From Kibdelosporangium sp. MJ126-NF4 (GTDB lineage Bacteria > Actinomycetota > Actinomycetes > Mycobacteriales > Pseudonocardiaceae), in NCBI RefSeq assembly GCF_000826545.1, contig NZ_CDME01000008.1, forward strand, positions 1,116,001-1,180,000: DNA of 64,000 nt, in the 5' to 3' direction. Under the pieces are notes generated by a model. The model was not told where the DNA came from. It was given only the letters and a program-made list of their open reading frames with translations, and did not search any database. Shown one piece after another: positions 33,853-43,526 of this stretch; positions within the stretch are counted from its first letter, which is position 1; each line of letters begins with the position of its first letter. The position numbers were made by a program, and so were the translations under genes.

Positions 33853-35250
33853 GTGCCGGTATCGGCGGAACGAGATGAGTGGCAGGTCATTGTTGTCGGA
33901 GCGGGTAATGCGGGTCTTTGCGCGGGGATAGCCGCGTTGCAGGCCGGAGCGACTTCGGTCGCTGTCGTCGAATCCGCTCCGGAGAAACTCCGGGGCGGGA
34001 ACAGTTCACTGACCAAGAGCATGCGCTTCTCCTGGCGGGACAGCGCCTACCTCGCCACGCTGCTGCGAACATCGGACACGCGGCAGGTCGAAGAGCTGGT
34101 GGCCGGGCAGTCGGAGTACACGAACGAGCAGTACCTCGACGACTGGCTGCGTGTTTCCGGCAGCCAGGTGAACACCTCGCTGATCGCGTCCATCATCGGT
34201 CGTTCGACCAGCGCGATCACCTGGATGTACGAGTCGGGGCAGCGCTGGGAACCGAGGAGCAACCCGCTTCCCGGCGATGTGCCGGTGGTGCTCGACGGCG
34301 GCGGCCAGGGATTGCAGGACCGCAATTTCGAGCAGTTCGAACGGCTGGGCGGCACGGTTTTCTACGGCAGCACGGTGACGGACATCGAGGTGACCGTTGG
34401 CGGGCTGTACCGCCTCAAAGGCTCGGGGCCCGCGTTTCCCGCCGCGTGCGCCGCTTTGGTGCTGGCGTCGGGGGGTTTCGAGGGTAGCGAGCAGTTGCGC
34501 GAGCGCCACCTAGGCGAATCATGGCGAGACGTGAAACTGCGGGGAGTTCCCTTCAACAAGGGGGCACCGCTGATGGCGGCCATCGCGATCGGCGCGGACC
34601 GGGCGGGCAACTGGGGAAAGTGCCACGCCACCCCACAGGGAGTTCTGCTGCCCAACCACATGCTGCCCGGTCAGATGCGGGAGTCGCACGCGCTGGCGCG
34701 TTACGCCTATCCCCGGGGGATCGTGGTCAACCGGAAAGGGCACCGGTTCTTCGACGAATCCGCCGACTACGGCAACCTGACGTACGTCACGCTGGGGCAG
34801 AAGATACTGGAACAGCCGGGCAAGGTCGCGTTCCAGATCTTCGACAACTCCGTCCTCGACGCGGGTCTGCTGCCCAAGAGCTACCTCGAGGACCCGGCCG
34901 CTGTCGTCGCCGCCTCGATCGCGGACGGCGCCCGGCGCATGTCCATCGACGCCGAGAACCTGGTCGACGCCATCAACGCGCATCCGGGTATCGGTACACC
35001 ACCGTACTTGTTCGTTCCGGTGGTGTGTGGCTTGACGTTCACCTACGGCGGGCTGGCGGTGAGCCCGAATGCCGAGGTGCGCGGCGGCGGTGAGCTGATG
35101 AACGGGCTGTATGCCGCCGGGGAGATTGTCGGAGGCCTCTACGACCAGGGATATCCGGCGGGCACCGGCCTGATGGCGGGTGCCGTGCTGGGCCGGGCGG
35201 CGGGCACGTCCGCCGCCACCTACGCGAAGAAGCTCGGTGAGCGCCCATGA
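33853..35250 (+). CDS. TcuA-like FAD-dependent dehydrogenase
   Basis: A 465-residue flavoprotein of the succinate dehydrogenase/fumarate reductase superfamily, closest in layout to tricarballylate dehydrogenase TcuA. The FAD motif is VIVVGAGNAGLCAGIAALQAG, followed by GGNSSLTKSMRF (TcuA-type loop); GIVVNRKGHRFFDESADYG and GLYAAGEIVGGLYDQGYPAGTGLM are seen. It likely desaturates or oxidises a carboxylated substrate. No tcuB or tcuC partner is present. It begins a four-gene operon with an oxidoreductase, a novel beta-helix protein and UDP-glucose dehydrogenase. GGAGGGGAG precedes the GTG start. Confidence 0.8.
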   Translation: MPVSAERDEWQVIVVGAGNAGLCAGIAALQAGATSVAVVESAPEKLRGGNSSLTKSMRFSWRDSAYLATLLRTSDTRQVEELVAGQSEYTNEQYLDDWLRVSGSQVNTSLIASIIGRSTSAITWMYESGQRWEPRSNPLPGDVPVVLDGGGQGLQDRNFEQFERLGGTVFYGSTVTDIEVTVGGLYRLKGSGPAFPAACAALVLASGGFEGSEQLRERHLGESWRDVKLRGVPFNKGAPLMAAIAIGADRAGNWGKCHATPQGVLLPNHMLPGQMRESHALARYAYPRGIVVNRKGHRFFDESADYGNLTYVTLGQKILEQPGKVAFQIFDNSVLDAGLLPKSYLEDPAAVVAASIADGARRMSIDAENLVDAINAHPGIGTPPYLFVPVVCGLTFTYGGLAVSPNAEVRGGGELMNGLYAAGEIVGGLYDQGYPAGTGLMAGAVLGRAAGTSAATYAKKLGERP

Positions 35251-36296
35251 GGATCGTGATCGTCGGAATCGGTTCGATCGGATCACGTCATCTCGGGTGT
35301 TGTGAGCAGGCCGGGCACCAGGTCGTCACCGTGGACGGCAAGGGCGTCGCGGACTGCGATCGGATGGCTCGGGTACCCGAGCCGTCGGGTGTCGACGCGT
35401 GGGTCGTCGCCACGCCGACGGGCACGCACCTGCCGGTGTTCAAGGAGATCCTGCGGCACCAACCGGACGCCCGCGTTCTGCTTGAGAAACCCGCCTGCTA
35501 CCCGGCGGAGCTCCCAGACCTCACCCGGTTGCTTCAGCAGCACCCCCGTTGCCGGGTTGTCGTCAACGACGTCTACGCCTACAGCAAGGCCGTGCGGCGC
35601 TTCGCGGAGGCCGTGCGGCGGTTCAGTGAGTTCGATCCGATCAGGAAGATAACCGTCGAGTTCACCAAGAACCGGGAGCTCGACGTCGCCAACGGCAGGT
35701 TCGTCGACACCCAGTACGGTGAGGCCGGTTACGAGTTCTTTCACATGTTGAGCATCGTGCGGTCCATTCTTCCGGGTGACCGGTATCAGGTCTACCTGCG
35801 GACAGAGCCGGTGCTGATCACGGGCGAGATGCGCGTCCGGATCTCGCCGACGAACGCGCCGGAGCTCGAAATGTACGCTTCGTCGCGAGGCGTGGTCGGT
35901 TTTCCGGGTCTGGCCGATTTCGCCTTTTCGTCGACTGCGGCGAAGCACTATCTTGCTCGGTCGAGGATTCCATACGGCGTCGACATGCGATATCGCGTTG
36001 CCGATGTGGAACTCTGTTCGGGCAAACATGTCACGTTGGTTTTCGAACCGTTGTACGGCACCGCCGTCGACTACAAGAACAAGCACATCGTGTATGTCCA
36101 TGACGGTGATTCGCGTTATCAGTTAACCATCTCTGGAAACCACTTCAAGGAGGCTGTTTTGACGCAACTCGATCTGTTGCGCCACGCCGACGAGGGAACA
36201 GCGGTGATACGGCTTGCCGAGCACCAGTGCATGGCGTGTCTCGGGGTGTCCGCGTCCATCGGTGAGAAATTCGCACGATTCGAGAGTGAGGCATGA
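35247..36296 (+). CDS. Gfo/Idh/MocA-type oxidoreductase
   Basis: A 349-residue NAD(P)-dependent dehydrogenase. It has the Rossmann motif VIVGIGSIGSRHL and the family's EKP lysine motif (VLLEKPACYP). The C-terminal half (beta-sheet domain) is divergent: YEFFHMLSIVRSI occupies the usual H-x3-D/H catalytic helix. Family members act on sugars, inositols or sugar nucleotides. Contains a TTA codon near 36121. Coupled to the flavoprotein gene by ATGA overlap, and to the next gene in the same way. Confidence 0.78.
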   Translation: MRIVIVGIGSIGSRHLGCCEQAGHQVVTVDGKGVADCDRMARVPEPSGVDAWVVATPTGTHLPVFKEILRHQPDARVLLEKPACYPAELPDLTRLLQQHPRCRVVVNDVYAYSKAVRRFAEAVRRFSEFDPIRKITVEFTKNRELDVANGRFVDTQYGEAGYEFFHMLSIVRSILPGDRYQVYLRTEPVLITGEMRVRISPTNAPELEMYASSRGVVGFPGLADFAFSSTAAKHYLARSRIPYGVDMRYRVADVELCSGKHVTLVFEPLYGTAVDYKNKHIVYVHDGDSRYQLTISGNHFKEAVLTQLDLLRHADEGTAVIRLAEHQCMACLGVSASIGEKFARFESEA

Positions 36297-37480
36297 TGCA
36301 GACCAATCCGGACTGGGTGACACTGCTGCGAGTACCACCGGACATGCTGGCCGAAGTCGCGAACGAGAGCACGATCCGCGGACCGATCGCCGATGCGATC
36401 AAGTCCGATGAGGTCGCGTACGAATCGTTCGCGCAGGCCTGCCGGTTCGAGGCGCCGTACGCCACGAGTTGGATCCACGGCCCCGGCGACCGGTCCCCGT
36501 ACCTGTCGCTGGAACTGGCCGCGGACTCGTTGGCCGCCGATCGGCACCGGTCCCTGCTCGCCGACATCGTGCTGTCCACGTCGCCATCGATCCCCTACGA
36601 CTACCGGGCGCTGGCCGGGGACGCGCTCGTCCGGCTCGGGGTCGGCGAGTACGCCGACGCACTCCGGTTCGTCGTCGAGTCGTTCGAACCGTTGGCGTCC
36701 CGCACCATCGAGGCGAAGGTCAGTGTTCGCACCGACGGCATCGACCACCTCTTCGACATCCCGGGGACCGTTCAGGGCCGGATCGACCTCCTGGTTGCCG
36801 CGAGCAGGGTCAAGACACTGGAGAGCCGGTACATGCTCGCCAGGCGGATCCTCGGTGACGACGATCGGGCGCCCACCGCGATGTCGGCGGCGCAGCAGCT
36901 GATCGCCGACGATGTGGGAACCACTCTGATCGCACCGGCGGACTACCTGGTGCCGTGGGATCAGGAGTTACCCGGTGAGAACGGCAACAGGCTCACTCTC
37001 GCCGAGCTGATGCGCATCGTGCTGCTGTGCCCGGAGTTCAAACTCCCCGACGCGAAGGTACGGCCGATACTGGTCGACTTCTACCGGTCGGTGCTCCGGA
37101 TCAGTGGTCGCTCGATCATCGGTCTCGCCGCCGGTGTCTTCCACGTGGAGCACGGCGCGCTCGCCACGCCGTCGTACTTCTACCAGGGCCGCGGCGCCAT
37201 CCTCGGCAAGGGGTGCGTGATCGACTGCGTCGGTGGCGCGATCCTGCAGCGGGACACGTTCCTCGGCGGCGGCTTCATGCCCATCCTGATCCACACCCAC
37301 AAGCACATTCGCGGCAGCGGCGACTCGGGGGCTTCGGAACGGAAGAAGATTCTGCCGTGCGTGTTCGCGGCCGAGGTGGGCGCGCGATTCCCGATGGACG
37401 CGATCGGACTGTTCGAGACGGTGGACTACTTGGGAAAGGACGCGCCGTATCAGGGAATACGAGCTATTCCGGTTGACTGA
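36293..37480 (+). CDS. Unknown protein with C-terminal left-handed beta-helix
   Basis: A 395-residue protein that I do not recognise. Residues 1-270 are mixed helical, without known motif (VSVRTDGIDHLFDIPG). From about residue 285 it has hexapeptide-like turns (QGRGAILGKGCVIDCVGGAILQRDTFLGGGF) followed by HTHKHIRG, which resembles the catalytic histidine loop of LbetaH acyltransferases. It may acylate a sugar or amine made by its operon partners. One TTA codon is at 36967-36969. Position between Gfo/Idh and UDP-glucose dehydrogenase genes suggests sugar-acid metabolism. Confidence 0.7.
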   Translation: MMQTNPDWVTLLRVPPDMLAEVANESTIRGPIADAIKSDEVAYESFAQACRFEAPYATSWIHGPGDRSPYLSLELAADSLAADRHRSLLADIVLSTSPSIPYDYRALAGDALVRLGVGEYADALRFVVESFEPLASRTIEAKVSVRTDGIDHLFDIPGTVQGRIDLLVAASRVKTLESRYMLARRILGDDDRAPTAMSAAQQLIADDVGTTLIAPADYLVPWDQELPGENGNRLTLAELMRIVLLCPEFKLPDAKVRPILVDFYRSVLRISGRSIIGLAAGVFHVEHGALATPSYFYQGRGAILGKGCVIDCVGGAILQRDTFLGGGFMPILIHTHKHIRGSGDSGASERKKILPCVFAAEVGARFPMDAIGLFETVDYLGKDAPYQGIRAIPVD

Positions 37481-37512
37481 CACCCAGGGTTCTGGGTCGG
37501 AGGGGATGGACA

Positions 37513-38829
37513 GTGTTCGGCTCTGATGTCGCAGTGGTGGGCGTGGGGTATGTGGGACTGACGACGGCAGTGTGTCTGGCGTCGCTGGGACACCGGGTGG
37601 TGTGTGCGGATGTCGACCAGGCGAAGGTGAGCGCGTTACGGCGCGGCGAGTCGACCATCCAGGAGTCGGGGCTGGCCGAGTTACTCGCGGCCGGGCTGGC
37701 GGCGGGTCGGCTGGAGTTCGTGCTCGGCGCGAGTGCCGCGGTGTCCGAGGCCGAGGTCGTCTTTCTTTGCGTGCCAACGCCGATGGCTCCCGACGGTGCG
37801 GCGGAACTCGCCATGCTGGAGTCCGTTGTGCAGGAGTTGCGTGGGGTGCTGCTGCCCGGATCTGTCGTGGTGAACAAGTCGACGGTTCCCGTTGGCACGG
37901 CCGTCCACGTCGGCGAGCTCCTCAACCGCGCCGATGTGGCGGTGGTGTCCAATCCCGAGTTCCTGCGCGAAGGCTCCGCGGTCCAGGACTTCCTGCGTCC
38001 TGACCGGATTGTGATCGGCTCGGCCGATCCGGCCGCCGCCGAGCGCGTCGCCGCCCTGTACGAGCGGATCAGCGGGCCCGTTCTGCTGACCGACGCGGCG
38101 AGCGCGGAGATGATCAAGTACGCCGCCAACTGCTACCTGGCGACCCGTCTGTCCTATGTGAACTCCATTGCCGAGTTGTGCGAACGTCTCGGCGCCGATG
38201 TCGGCGACGTGACCAGGGGAATGGGATTGGACAAGCGGATCGGCAAGTCCTTCCTGCGGCCGGGGCCCGGCTGGGGTGGTTCGTGTCTGCCGAAGGACAC
38301 GCGTGCACTGCTGAGGTCCACGGAGGCTGTCGGGGGTGATTTCCCGCTGTTGCGGGCCGCGATCGACACCAACGTGCGGCAGCGCGAACTGGTGCTCGAC
38401 AAGGTGCGCCAGGCGGTGGGCGGCAGGCTGGCCGGTGTCAGAATCGGTCTGCTCGGGCTCACGTTCAAAGCCGGTACGGACGACCTGCGGGGTTCGCCCG
38501 CGCTGGCGATCGCCGAGCTGATGGCCGCCGAGGGGGCCGACCTGGCCGGTTACGACCCGAGCGTCGGCGGCCCGGTGCCAGGCGCCACGGACTGGGTGCG
38601 GGTGATGGAAACGCCCTACCGCGCGGCGGACGGTGCCGCGGCCATGATGCTGTTGACGGAATGGCCCGAGTTCCGCACGCTCGACTGGCGGCGGATCGCG
38701 GGTCTGCTCGACGGCCGGTCGGTCATCGACACCCGCAACCACCTGGACCCGCGTGTCCTGCGCCGCGCGGGTCTGTCCTGCCGGGGGTTCGGCCAGCCGG
38801 TGCGGGCAGGCAAGGTCGCGTCGCCATGA
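37513..38829 (+). CDS. UDP-glucose 6-dehydrogenase
   Basis: A 438-residue nucleotide-sugar dehydrogenase oxidising UDP-glucose (or a related UDP-sugar) to the uronic acid. NAD motif VAVVGVGYVGLTTAVCLA; NPEFLREGSAVQDFLRPDR; catalytic cysteine in GPGWGGSCLPKDT; GLTFKAGTDDLRGSPA. All key residues are intact. Two TTA codons (37636-37638, 37681-37683) suggest bldA-dependent expression. No glycosyltransferase is adjacent, so the uronate may feed the flavoprotein and Gfo/Idh steps. Its stop directly abuts the end of the convergent SARP gene. Confidence 0.92.
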   Translation: MFGSDVAVVGVGYVGLTTAVCLASLGHRVVCADVDQAKVSALRRGESTIQESGLAELLAAGLAAGRLEFVLGASAAVSEAEVVFLCVPTPMAPDGAAELAMLESVVQELRGVLLPGSVVVNKSTVPVGTAVHVGELLNRADVAVVSNPEFLREGSAVQDFLRPDRIVIGSADPAAAERVAALYERISGPVLLTDAASAEMIKYAANCYLATRLSYVNSIAELCERLGADVGDVTRGMGLDKRIGKSFLRPGPGWGGSCLPKDTRALLRSTEAVGGDFPLLRAAIDTNVRQRELVLDKVRQAVGGRLAGVRIGLLGLTFKAGTDDLRGSPALAIAELMAAEGADLAGYDPSVGGPVPGATDWVRVMETPYRAADGAAAMMLLTEWPEFRTLDWRRIAGLLDGRSVIDTRNHLDPRVLRRAGLSCRGFGQPVRAGKVASP

Positions 38830-41800
38830 TCATCCGTTGTGGACGAAGTTGTCGATGACACGCCGTGCCTCGGCGGTCAGGGTCCGGTACCCAGCCTCGT
38901 CGGCGATCGCGGCGGCCTGCCGGGCGTGCTCGGGTTCGTGGCACACAACTGCCAGGCCGATCAGCGTTTTGGCCTCGGTGAACCGATAGCCGGTGTCGCG
39001 GGCGAGGTCCAGGGCCAGCCGGTAGTACCGGGCGGCCTCTGTGTGGTTGCCGTGCCGTTGGTGGATCGTTCCGAGGACGTGCAACGCGTCGGTCTCACAG
39101 GGGCGGTCGTTGGCATCGCGGGCCAGTTCCAGCCCGGCGGTCACTTCCTCGAAGGCCACGGTGTACCGGCCCGCCTCCCGGTGCACCGTGGCCAGTTCGA
39201 CCCTGGCTTCCGCTTCGAGCCCTCGGTGGCCGACCTCCTGCGCCATGCGCAGCGCATGGCGCAGGAGGTCCGCTGCCTCGCCGAGATCACCGATTTCGCC
39301 CCAGGCCGCGCCGAGGTGGTAGAGCACGTCGGCCTCGCCGGAGGCGGACTCCAGCTTGCGGTTGATGGACAGGGCATGGGTGAGGTAGAACAGGGCTTCC
39401 TTCGGGGAACCGAGCTGTCGGTGGATTCTGCCGAGACCGAGGAGGTTGCTGCCCTGCTTGGGCAGCCGCCCGGCCCGCCGGTTGAGCGTGAGGGCTTGTT
39501 CGTGGTGTTCGAGGGCCTCCGTCAGTCGTCCGGACAGCAGATGCAGGTTGCCGAGATAGCTGAGTGCTGTGGCCATGCCCGGTTGCCACCCGACGTGTCG
39601 GGCGATGGCCAGCGCTCGTGCCGAATACTCGGTCGCCTCCCGGTGGTGGCCTTGGCGGAAGTTGATGTCCGCGAGACTGAGCAGTGCGGCGGTTGCCGCG
39701 TTCGGATCGCCGGTGGACTCGGCGATGGACTGCCCCGCGGACGCGACCGCGAGCCAGTCCACTGTGTACATCCGAAGCCAGAAGTAGCCGCGCAGCGACT
39801 CGGCGATCAGTCCCGCCACCGGCCACGGCCGGTGTTCGGCGGCGTGCGTGACAGCGGCGACCAGGTTGGCGCGCTCGGCGTCCAGCCACGCCAACGCGTC
39901 GGTGTGATCGTCGAAGTTGGCGGCCCTTGGCTGGTCCTGTGTCGGGTGCGACGACATTCGCCGCATCTGCGGGTAGAGCATCGCGGCGGCGGCGTCGACA
40001 GCATGCAGGTACCAGTCGTAGAGTCTGCGCAGCGCACTGTCGAGTTCGGACTCGGTGTCCTCGTGCCGACCGCGTTCCCTGGCGTACTGGCGAAGTAGGT
40101 CATGGCAGCCGTAGCGGCCGGGAGTGTGTTCTTCGAGCAGGTGCCCGGCTGCGAGCCTCGCCAGCCGCGCACCGGCGTCGTGGTGGGATATGTCGGCGAG
40201 CGCCGCCGCGGCCTCGGCGGTGACATCGAAGCCCGGTGCGGAGCCGAGCAGCCGGAACAGCCGCCGCGTGTCGTCCGGGAGTGCCGAATAGGACTGGGCG
40301 AAGGCAGGCAGGACGGCTGCCTGCTCGTCTCCGGCAACACGCAGCGAGTCGAGCCGGTCGCCAGCGCGAAGCTGGGCGACGTACCCGGCAATCGCGAGTT
40401 TGGGCTGGGCCAACAGCTGCGCGGCCGCGATCCGCAACGCCAGCGGCAGATGGGCGCACAATTCGGCCAGCTCAGCCGTTGCCCGCGGTTGCGCATCCGT
40501 GCGTTCGGCCCCGAGCAGTCCACGCAGCAGAGCGCCGGACTCCTTGGCGGTGAGCACGTCGAGCGTCAGTTCGTGCGCTCCGTCCCGTGCGACCAGCCCG
40601 GCGAGCGCGCTCCGGCTGGTGACCAGCACCAGGCAGCCGGAAGCGCCGGGCAGCAGCGGACGGACCTGGTCCGGTTGGAAGGCGTTGTCGAGCACCACGA
40701 TCATGCGCCGGTCGGCGAGCAGGCTGCGGTACAGCGCGGCGGCCTCGTCGACGTCCACCGGAACCTGGTCGGCGGCCACGCCGAGCGCACGCAGAAACCG
40801 GGAGAGCGCCTCGATCGGCCGCACCGGCGTGCCCGTGCTGTACCCGCGCAGGTCGACGTGCAGCTGACCGTCGGGGAAGCGGTCGCGGACGCGGTGCGCC
40901 CAGTGCACGGCCAGCGCCGTCTTGCCGACGCCCGCGGTTCCGGCGATGGCCGAGAGCACCACTGTGGTCGCGTTGTCGTGGTTCGCGATCAGCTCGTCGA
41001 GCCGGTCCAACTGGGCCTGCCTGCCGGTGAAACCGCCGATGTCGGCAGGCAGTTGTGCCGGGGTGCCCAGGCTTGTGGTCGTGATGGTGCCGGTGCCGGG
41101 CAACAGACCCGGATCGTCGGCGAGGATGTCCTGTTCGAGTCTGCGCAGTTCCGGGCCGGGCTCAAGGCCGAGCTCCTTGACGAGCATCGCGCGCCCGTCG
41201 CTGTAGGCCTCGAGCGCCTCGGCGCGACGGCCACAGCGGTACAGCGCCAGCATCAGCAGTTCTCGTAATCGTTCCCGCAGCGGGTACTCGGTGGTGAGGC
41301 GATGCAACTCGTCCACAGTCTCGCCGTGCCGACCCAGTGCCAGGTCTGTGTCCAGCCGCGTTTCCAGCGCTGTCAGCCGATATTGTTCGAGCCGGGCAGT
41401 CTCCGCCGTCACGATCGACGTCGCGGGCACGTCCGCGAAGGCAGGTCCGTGCCACAGGGCCAGCGCTGCGGCGAGCTCACCGGCGGCGGCGTGCAGCCTG
41501 CCCTCGCCGAGGTCGCGTTGGCCGGATTCGAGGAGCCGTTTGAACGCCACCGCGTCAAGCTCCTCGTCCGCGACCGTTACCTGGTAGCCGCGGTTCCTGG
41601 TGAGCAGCAGGTCGTTCGCGTCGGCGCCGAGCAGTCGCCGCAACCGCATCACGTAGCCCTGCACGGTGTTGTGCGCGGTTCGCGGTGGACGTTCGCCCCA
41701 GATCTCGTCCACGAGACGGTCCGCGCTGACCGTGTGGCCCGCGCGGGCCAGCAGTACCGCGAGCACTGCCCTAGGTTGGGCGGCGCGGATCGCTGACCAC

Positions 41801-41847
41801 CGTTCTCCAGTGTGTACCTGCAACGGACCGAGTATTCGAAACCGCAT
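38830..41847 (-). CDS. AfsR/SARP-type transcriptional regulator with NB-ARC and TPR domains (second)
   Basis: A 1005-residue regulator with the layout of the gene at 3440: winged helix MRFRILGPLQVHTGERW, BTAD (LGLEPGPELRRLEQDIL), NB-ARC with P-loop GTAGVGKTALAVHW and VVLDNAFQPDQV, then TPR repeats (LSYLGNLHLLSGRLTEALEHHEQAL). The start at 41847 is the family start; the open frame continues 12 codons upstream. Sequence identity with the first copy is only moderate. It may control the convergent sugar operon or a distant cluster. Confidence 0.88.
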   Translation of the reverse strand: MRFRILGPLQVHTGERWSAIRAAQPRAVLAVLLARAGHTVSADRLVDEIWGERPPRTAHNTVQGYVMRLRRLLGADANDLLLTRNRGYQVTVADEELDAVAFKRLLESGQRDLGEGRLHAAAGELAAALALWHGPAFADVPATSIVTAETARLEQYRLTALETRLDTDLALGRHGETVDELHRLTTEYPLRERLRELLMLALYRCGRRAEALEAYSDGRAMLVKELGLEPGPELRRLEQDILADDPGLLPGTGTITTTSLGTPAQLPADIGGFTGRQAQLDRLDELIANHDNATTVVLSAIAGTAGVGKTALAVHWAHRVRDRFPDGQLHVDLRGYSTGTPVRPIEALSRFLRALGVAADQVPVDVDEAAALYRSLLADRRMIVVLDNAFQPDQVRPLLPGASGCLVLVTSRSALAGLVARDGAHELTLDVLTAKESGALLRGLLGAERTDAQPRATAELAELCAHLPLALRIAAAQLLAQPKLAIAGYVAQLRAGDRLDSLRVAGDEQAAVLPAFAQSYSALPDDTRRLFRLLGSAPGFDVTAEAAAALADISHHDAGARLARLAAGHLLEEHTPGRYGCHDLLRQYARERGRHEDTESELDSALRRLYDWYLHAVDAAAAMLYPQMRRMSSHPTQDQPRAANFDDHTDALAWLDAERANLVAAVTHAAEHRPWPVAGLIAESLRGYFWLRMYTVDWLAVASAGQSIAESTGDPNAATAALLSLADINFRQGHHREATEYSARALAIARHVGWQPGMATALSYLGNLHLLSGRLTEALEHHEQALTLNRRAGRLPKQGSNLLGLGRIHRQLGSPKEALFYLTHALSINRKLESASGEADVLYHLGAAWGEIGDLGEAADLLRHALRMAQEVGHRGLEAEARVELATVHREAGRYTVAFEEVTAGLELARDANDRPCETDALHVLGTIHQRHGNHTEAARYYRLALDLARDTGYRFTEAKTLIGLAVVCHEPEHARQAAAIADEAGYRTLTAEARRVIDNFVHNG

Positions 41848-42012
41848 CAGTTCTCCGGCAGCGCTGGCTCGTCCACACCACACCGTACCGCTGCCAGTCG
41901 GCGGCGATTACCGCCATTCGCAATTCTTCACAGATCTACTGAAACAATATGGGAAAGGCGTCGGCTGAGCCGATTATGTGGCTGATCCGGAGATGGGTTG
42001 ATACCACGGCCG

Positions 42013-42049
42013 GTGCCGGTCACGCCCGCGACGGGGGCATGACCGGCAC
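42013..42049 (-). terminator. Hairpin terminator of dctA
   Basis: GTGCCGGTCA (42013-42022) and TGACCGGCAC (42040-42049) form a 10-bp stem. After one mismatch it extends inward by GCCC/GGGC. It lies six bases beyond the dctA stop. Confidence 0.7.
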
Positions 42050-42054
42050 TCTGC

Positions 42055-43401
42055 TCAGGTCTTGGCCGGTTGCGGCTCCTTCTCCTCGGTCTCCGTCGAG
42101 CCGTGCTCATCGACCATTGTGGACTCGTCGAACGGTTCCTCGCCGGACAGCACGCGTTTCGCCTTGTCCCGGTCGAACTCCTTCGTCCACGTGCCGAGCA
42201 GCACGGTGGCCACGGCGTTGCCGGTGAAGTTGGTCAGCGCGCGTGCCTCGGACATGAACCGGTCGATCCCGACGATGAAGCCGACGCCGCCGACCAGTTC
42301 CGGCCGGTGCGACGACAGGCCACCGGCCAGTGTGGCCAGACCCGCGCCGGTCACGCCCGCCGCGCCCTTCGACGCGATCATCATGAACAGCAGCAGCTTG
42401 ATCTGCTCACCGAAGCTCAGCGGGTCGCCCTGCGCCTCGGCGATGAAGATCGTCGCCATGGTCAGGTAGATCATCGTGCCGTCGAGGTTGAACGAGTAGC
42501 CGGTCGGCACCGTGATGCCGACGACCGGCTTGCTCACGCCGACGTGCTCCATCTTCGCGATCAACCTCGGCAGCGCGCTCTCCGACGACGAGGTCGAGAA
42601 GATCAGCAGGTACTCGCGGGCGAGGTAGCGCATCAGCGAGAACAGGTTCACCCGGGACACCAGCCACAGCATCCCGGCCAGGATGACCGCGATGAACAGG
42701 ACGCACGTGATGTAGAAGCCGAGCATGATCACCAACAGGCTCTGCAGCGCCGCTGTGCCCGTCTTGCCGACGACGGCGGCGATCGCGCCGAACGCGCCGA
42801 CCGGAGCCAGCCACATGATCATCGACAGCACCTTGAACACCAGGCGCTGGACGTGCGCGATCCCGCGCAGCACCGGCTCGCCCTTCTTGCCGAGCCCCTG
42901 CAGCGCGAAGCCGACCAGCAGCGCCACCAGCAGGGTTTCCAGCACGTCGCCGCTGGTCAGGCCGGACAGCAGGGTGGTAGGGATGATGCCGAGGATGAAC
43001 TTGGTGGTGTCTTCCTGGACCTTGACCTCGGCCTGGCCGAGCTTGGCGACGTCCTTGGTGAGCTGCAGCCCGTCCCCGGGGTGCAGGATGTTGCCGACGA
43101 CCAGACCGATGGCCAGCGCCACGAACGACATCGCGAGGAAGTAGCCGATCGCGAGGCCACCGACCTTGCCGACCTGCGCGGCCTTCCTGATCGAGCCCAC
43201 GCCGAGCACCAGCGTGCAGAAGATGATCGGACTGATCATCATCTTGATCAGGTTGACGAACCCCTCACCGATCGGCCTGAGGCTGATCGCGGTTTCGGGC
43301 CAGATGAGGCCGACGGCGATGCCGAGGGCGACCGCGACGACGACCGCGATGTAGAGGTAGTGGGTGCGATCCCGTCGGGTGCGCCCTTCAACGGTGGACA
43401 A
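42055..43401 (-). CDS. dctA: C4-dicarboxylate:cation symporter (DctA-like)
   Basis: A 448-residue dicarboxylate/amino acid:cation symporter. About eight spans; the serine-rich re-entrant loop STSSSESALPRLI, the helix NLDGTMIYLTMATIFIAEAQG and the second loop SKGAAGVTGAGL are typical for DctA. It imports succinate, fumarate or malate. It is divergent from a CitA/DcuS-type sensor kinase gene, the usual arrangement for a dicarboxylate-responsive two-component system. The C-terminal tail is acidic. Confidence 0.92.
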   Translation of the reverse strand: MSTVEGRTRRDRTHYLYIAVVVAVALGIAVGLIWPETAISLRPIGEGFVNLIKMMISPIIFCTLVLGVGSIRKAAQVGKVGGLAIGYFLAMSFVALAIGLVVGNILHPGDGLQLTKDVAKLGQAEVKVQEDTTKFILGIIPTTLLSGLTSGDVLETLLVALLVGFALQGLGKKGEPVLRGIAHVQRLVFKVLSMIMWLAPVGAFGAIAAVVGKTGTAALQSLLVIMLGFYITCVLFIAVILAGMLWLVSRVNLFSLMRYLAREYLLIFSTSSSESALPRLIAKMEHVGVSKPVVGITVPTGYSFNLDGTMIYLTMATIFIAEAQGDPLSFGEQIKLLLFMMIASKGAAGVTGAGLATLAGGLSSHRPELVGGVGFIVGIDRFMSEARALTNFTGNAVATVLLGTWTKEFDRDKAKRVLSGEEPFDESTMVDEHGSTETEEKEPQPAKT

Positions 43402-43526
43402 AACGGGCCTCCTGGGAAGGCAGGACGTGTGTGGCCGTGGTGGACGGTTGTGCAGACTATCCGTGTCGATATGACGCTGGTCACGGTTGTGTTCATTTCG
43501 GTCGCGCGTCGCGGAGGTTACGGATC

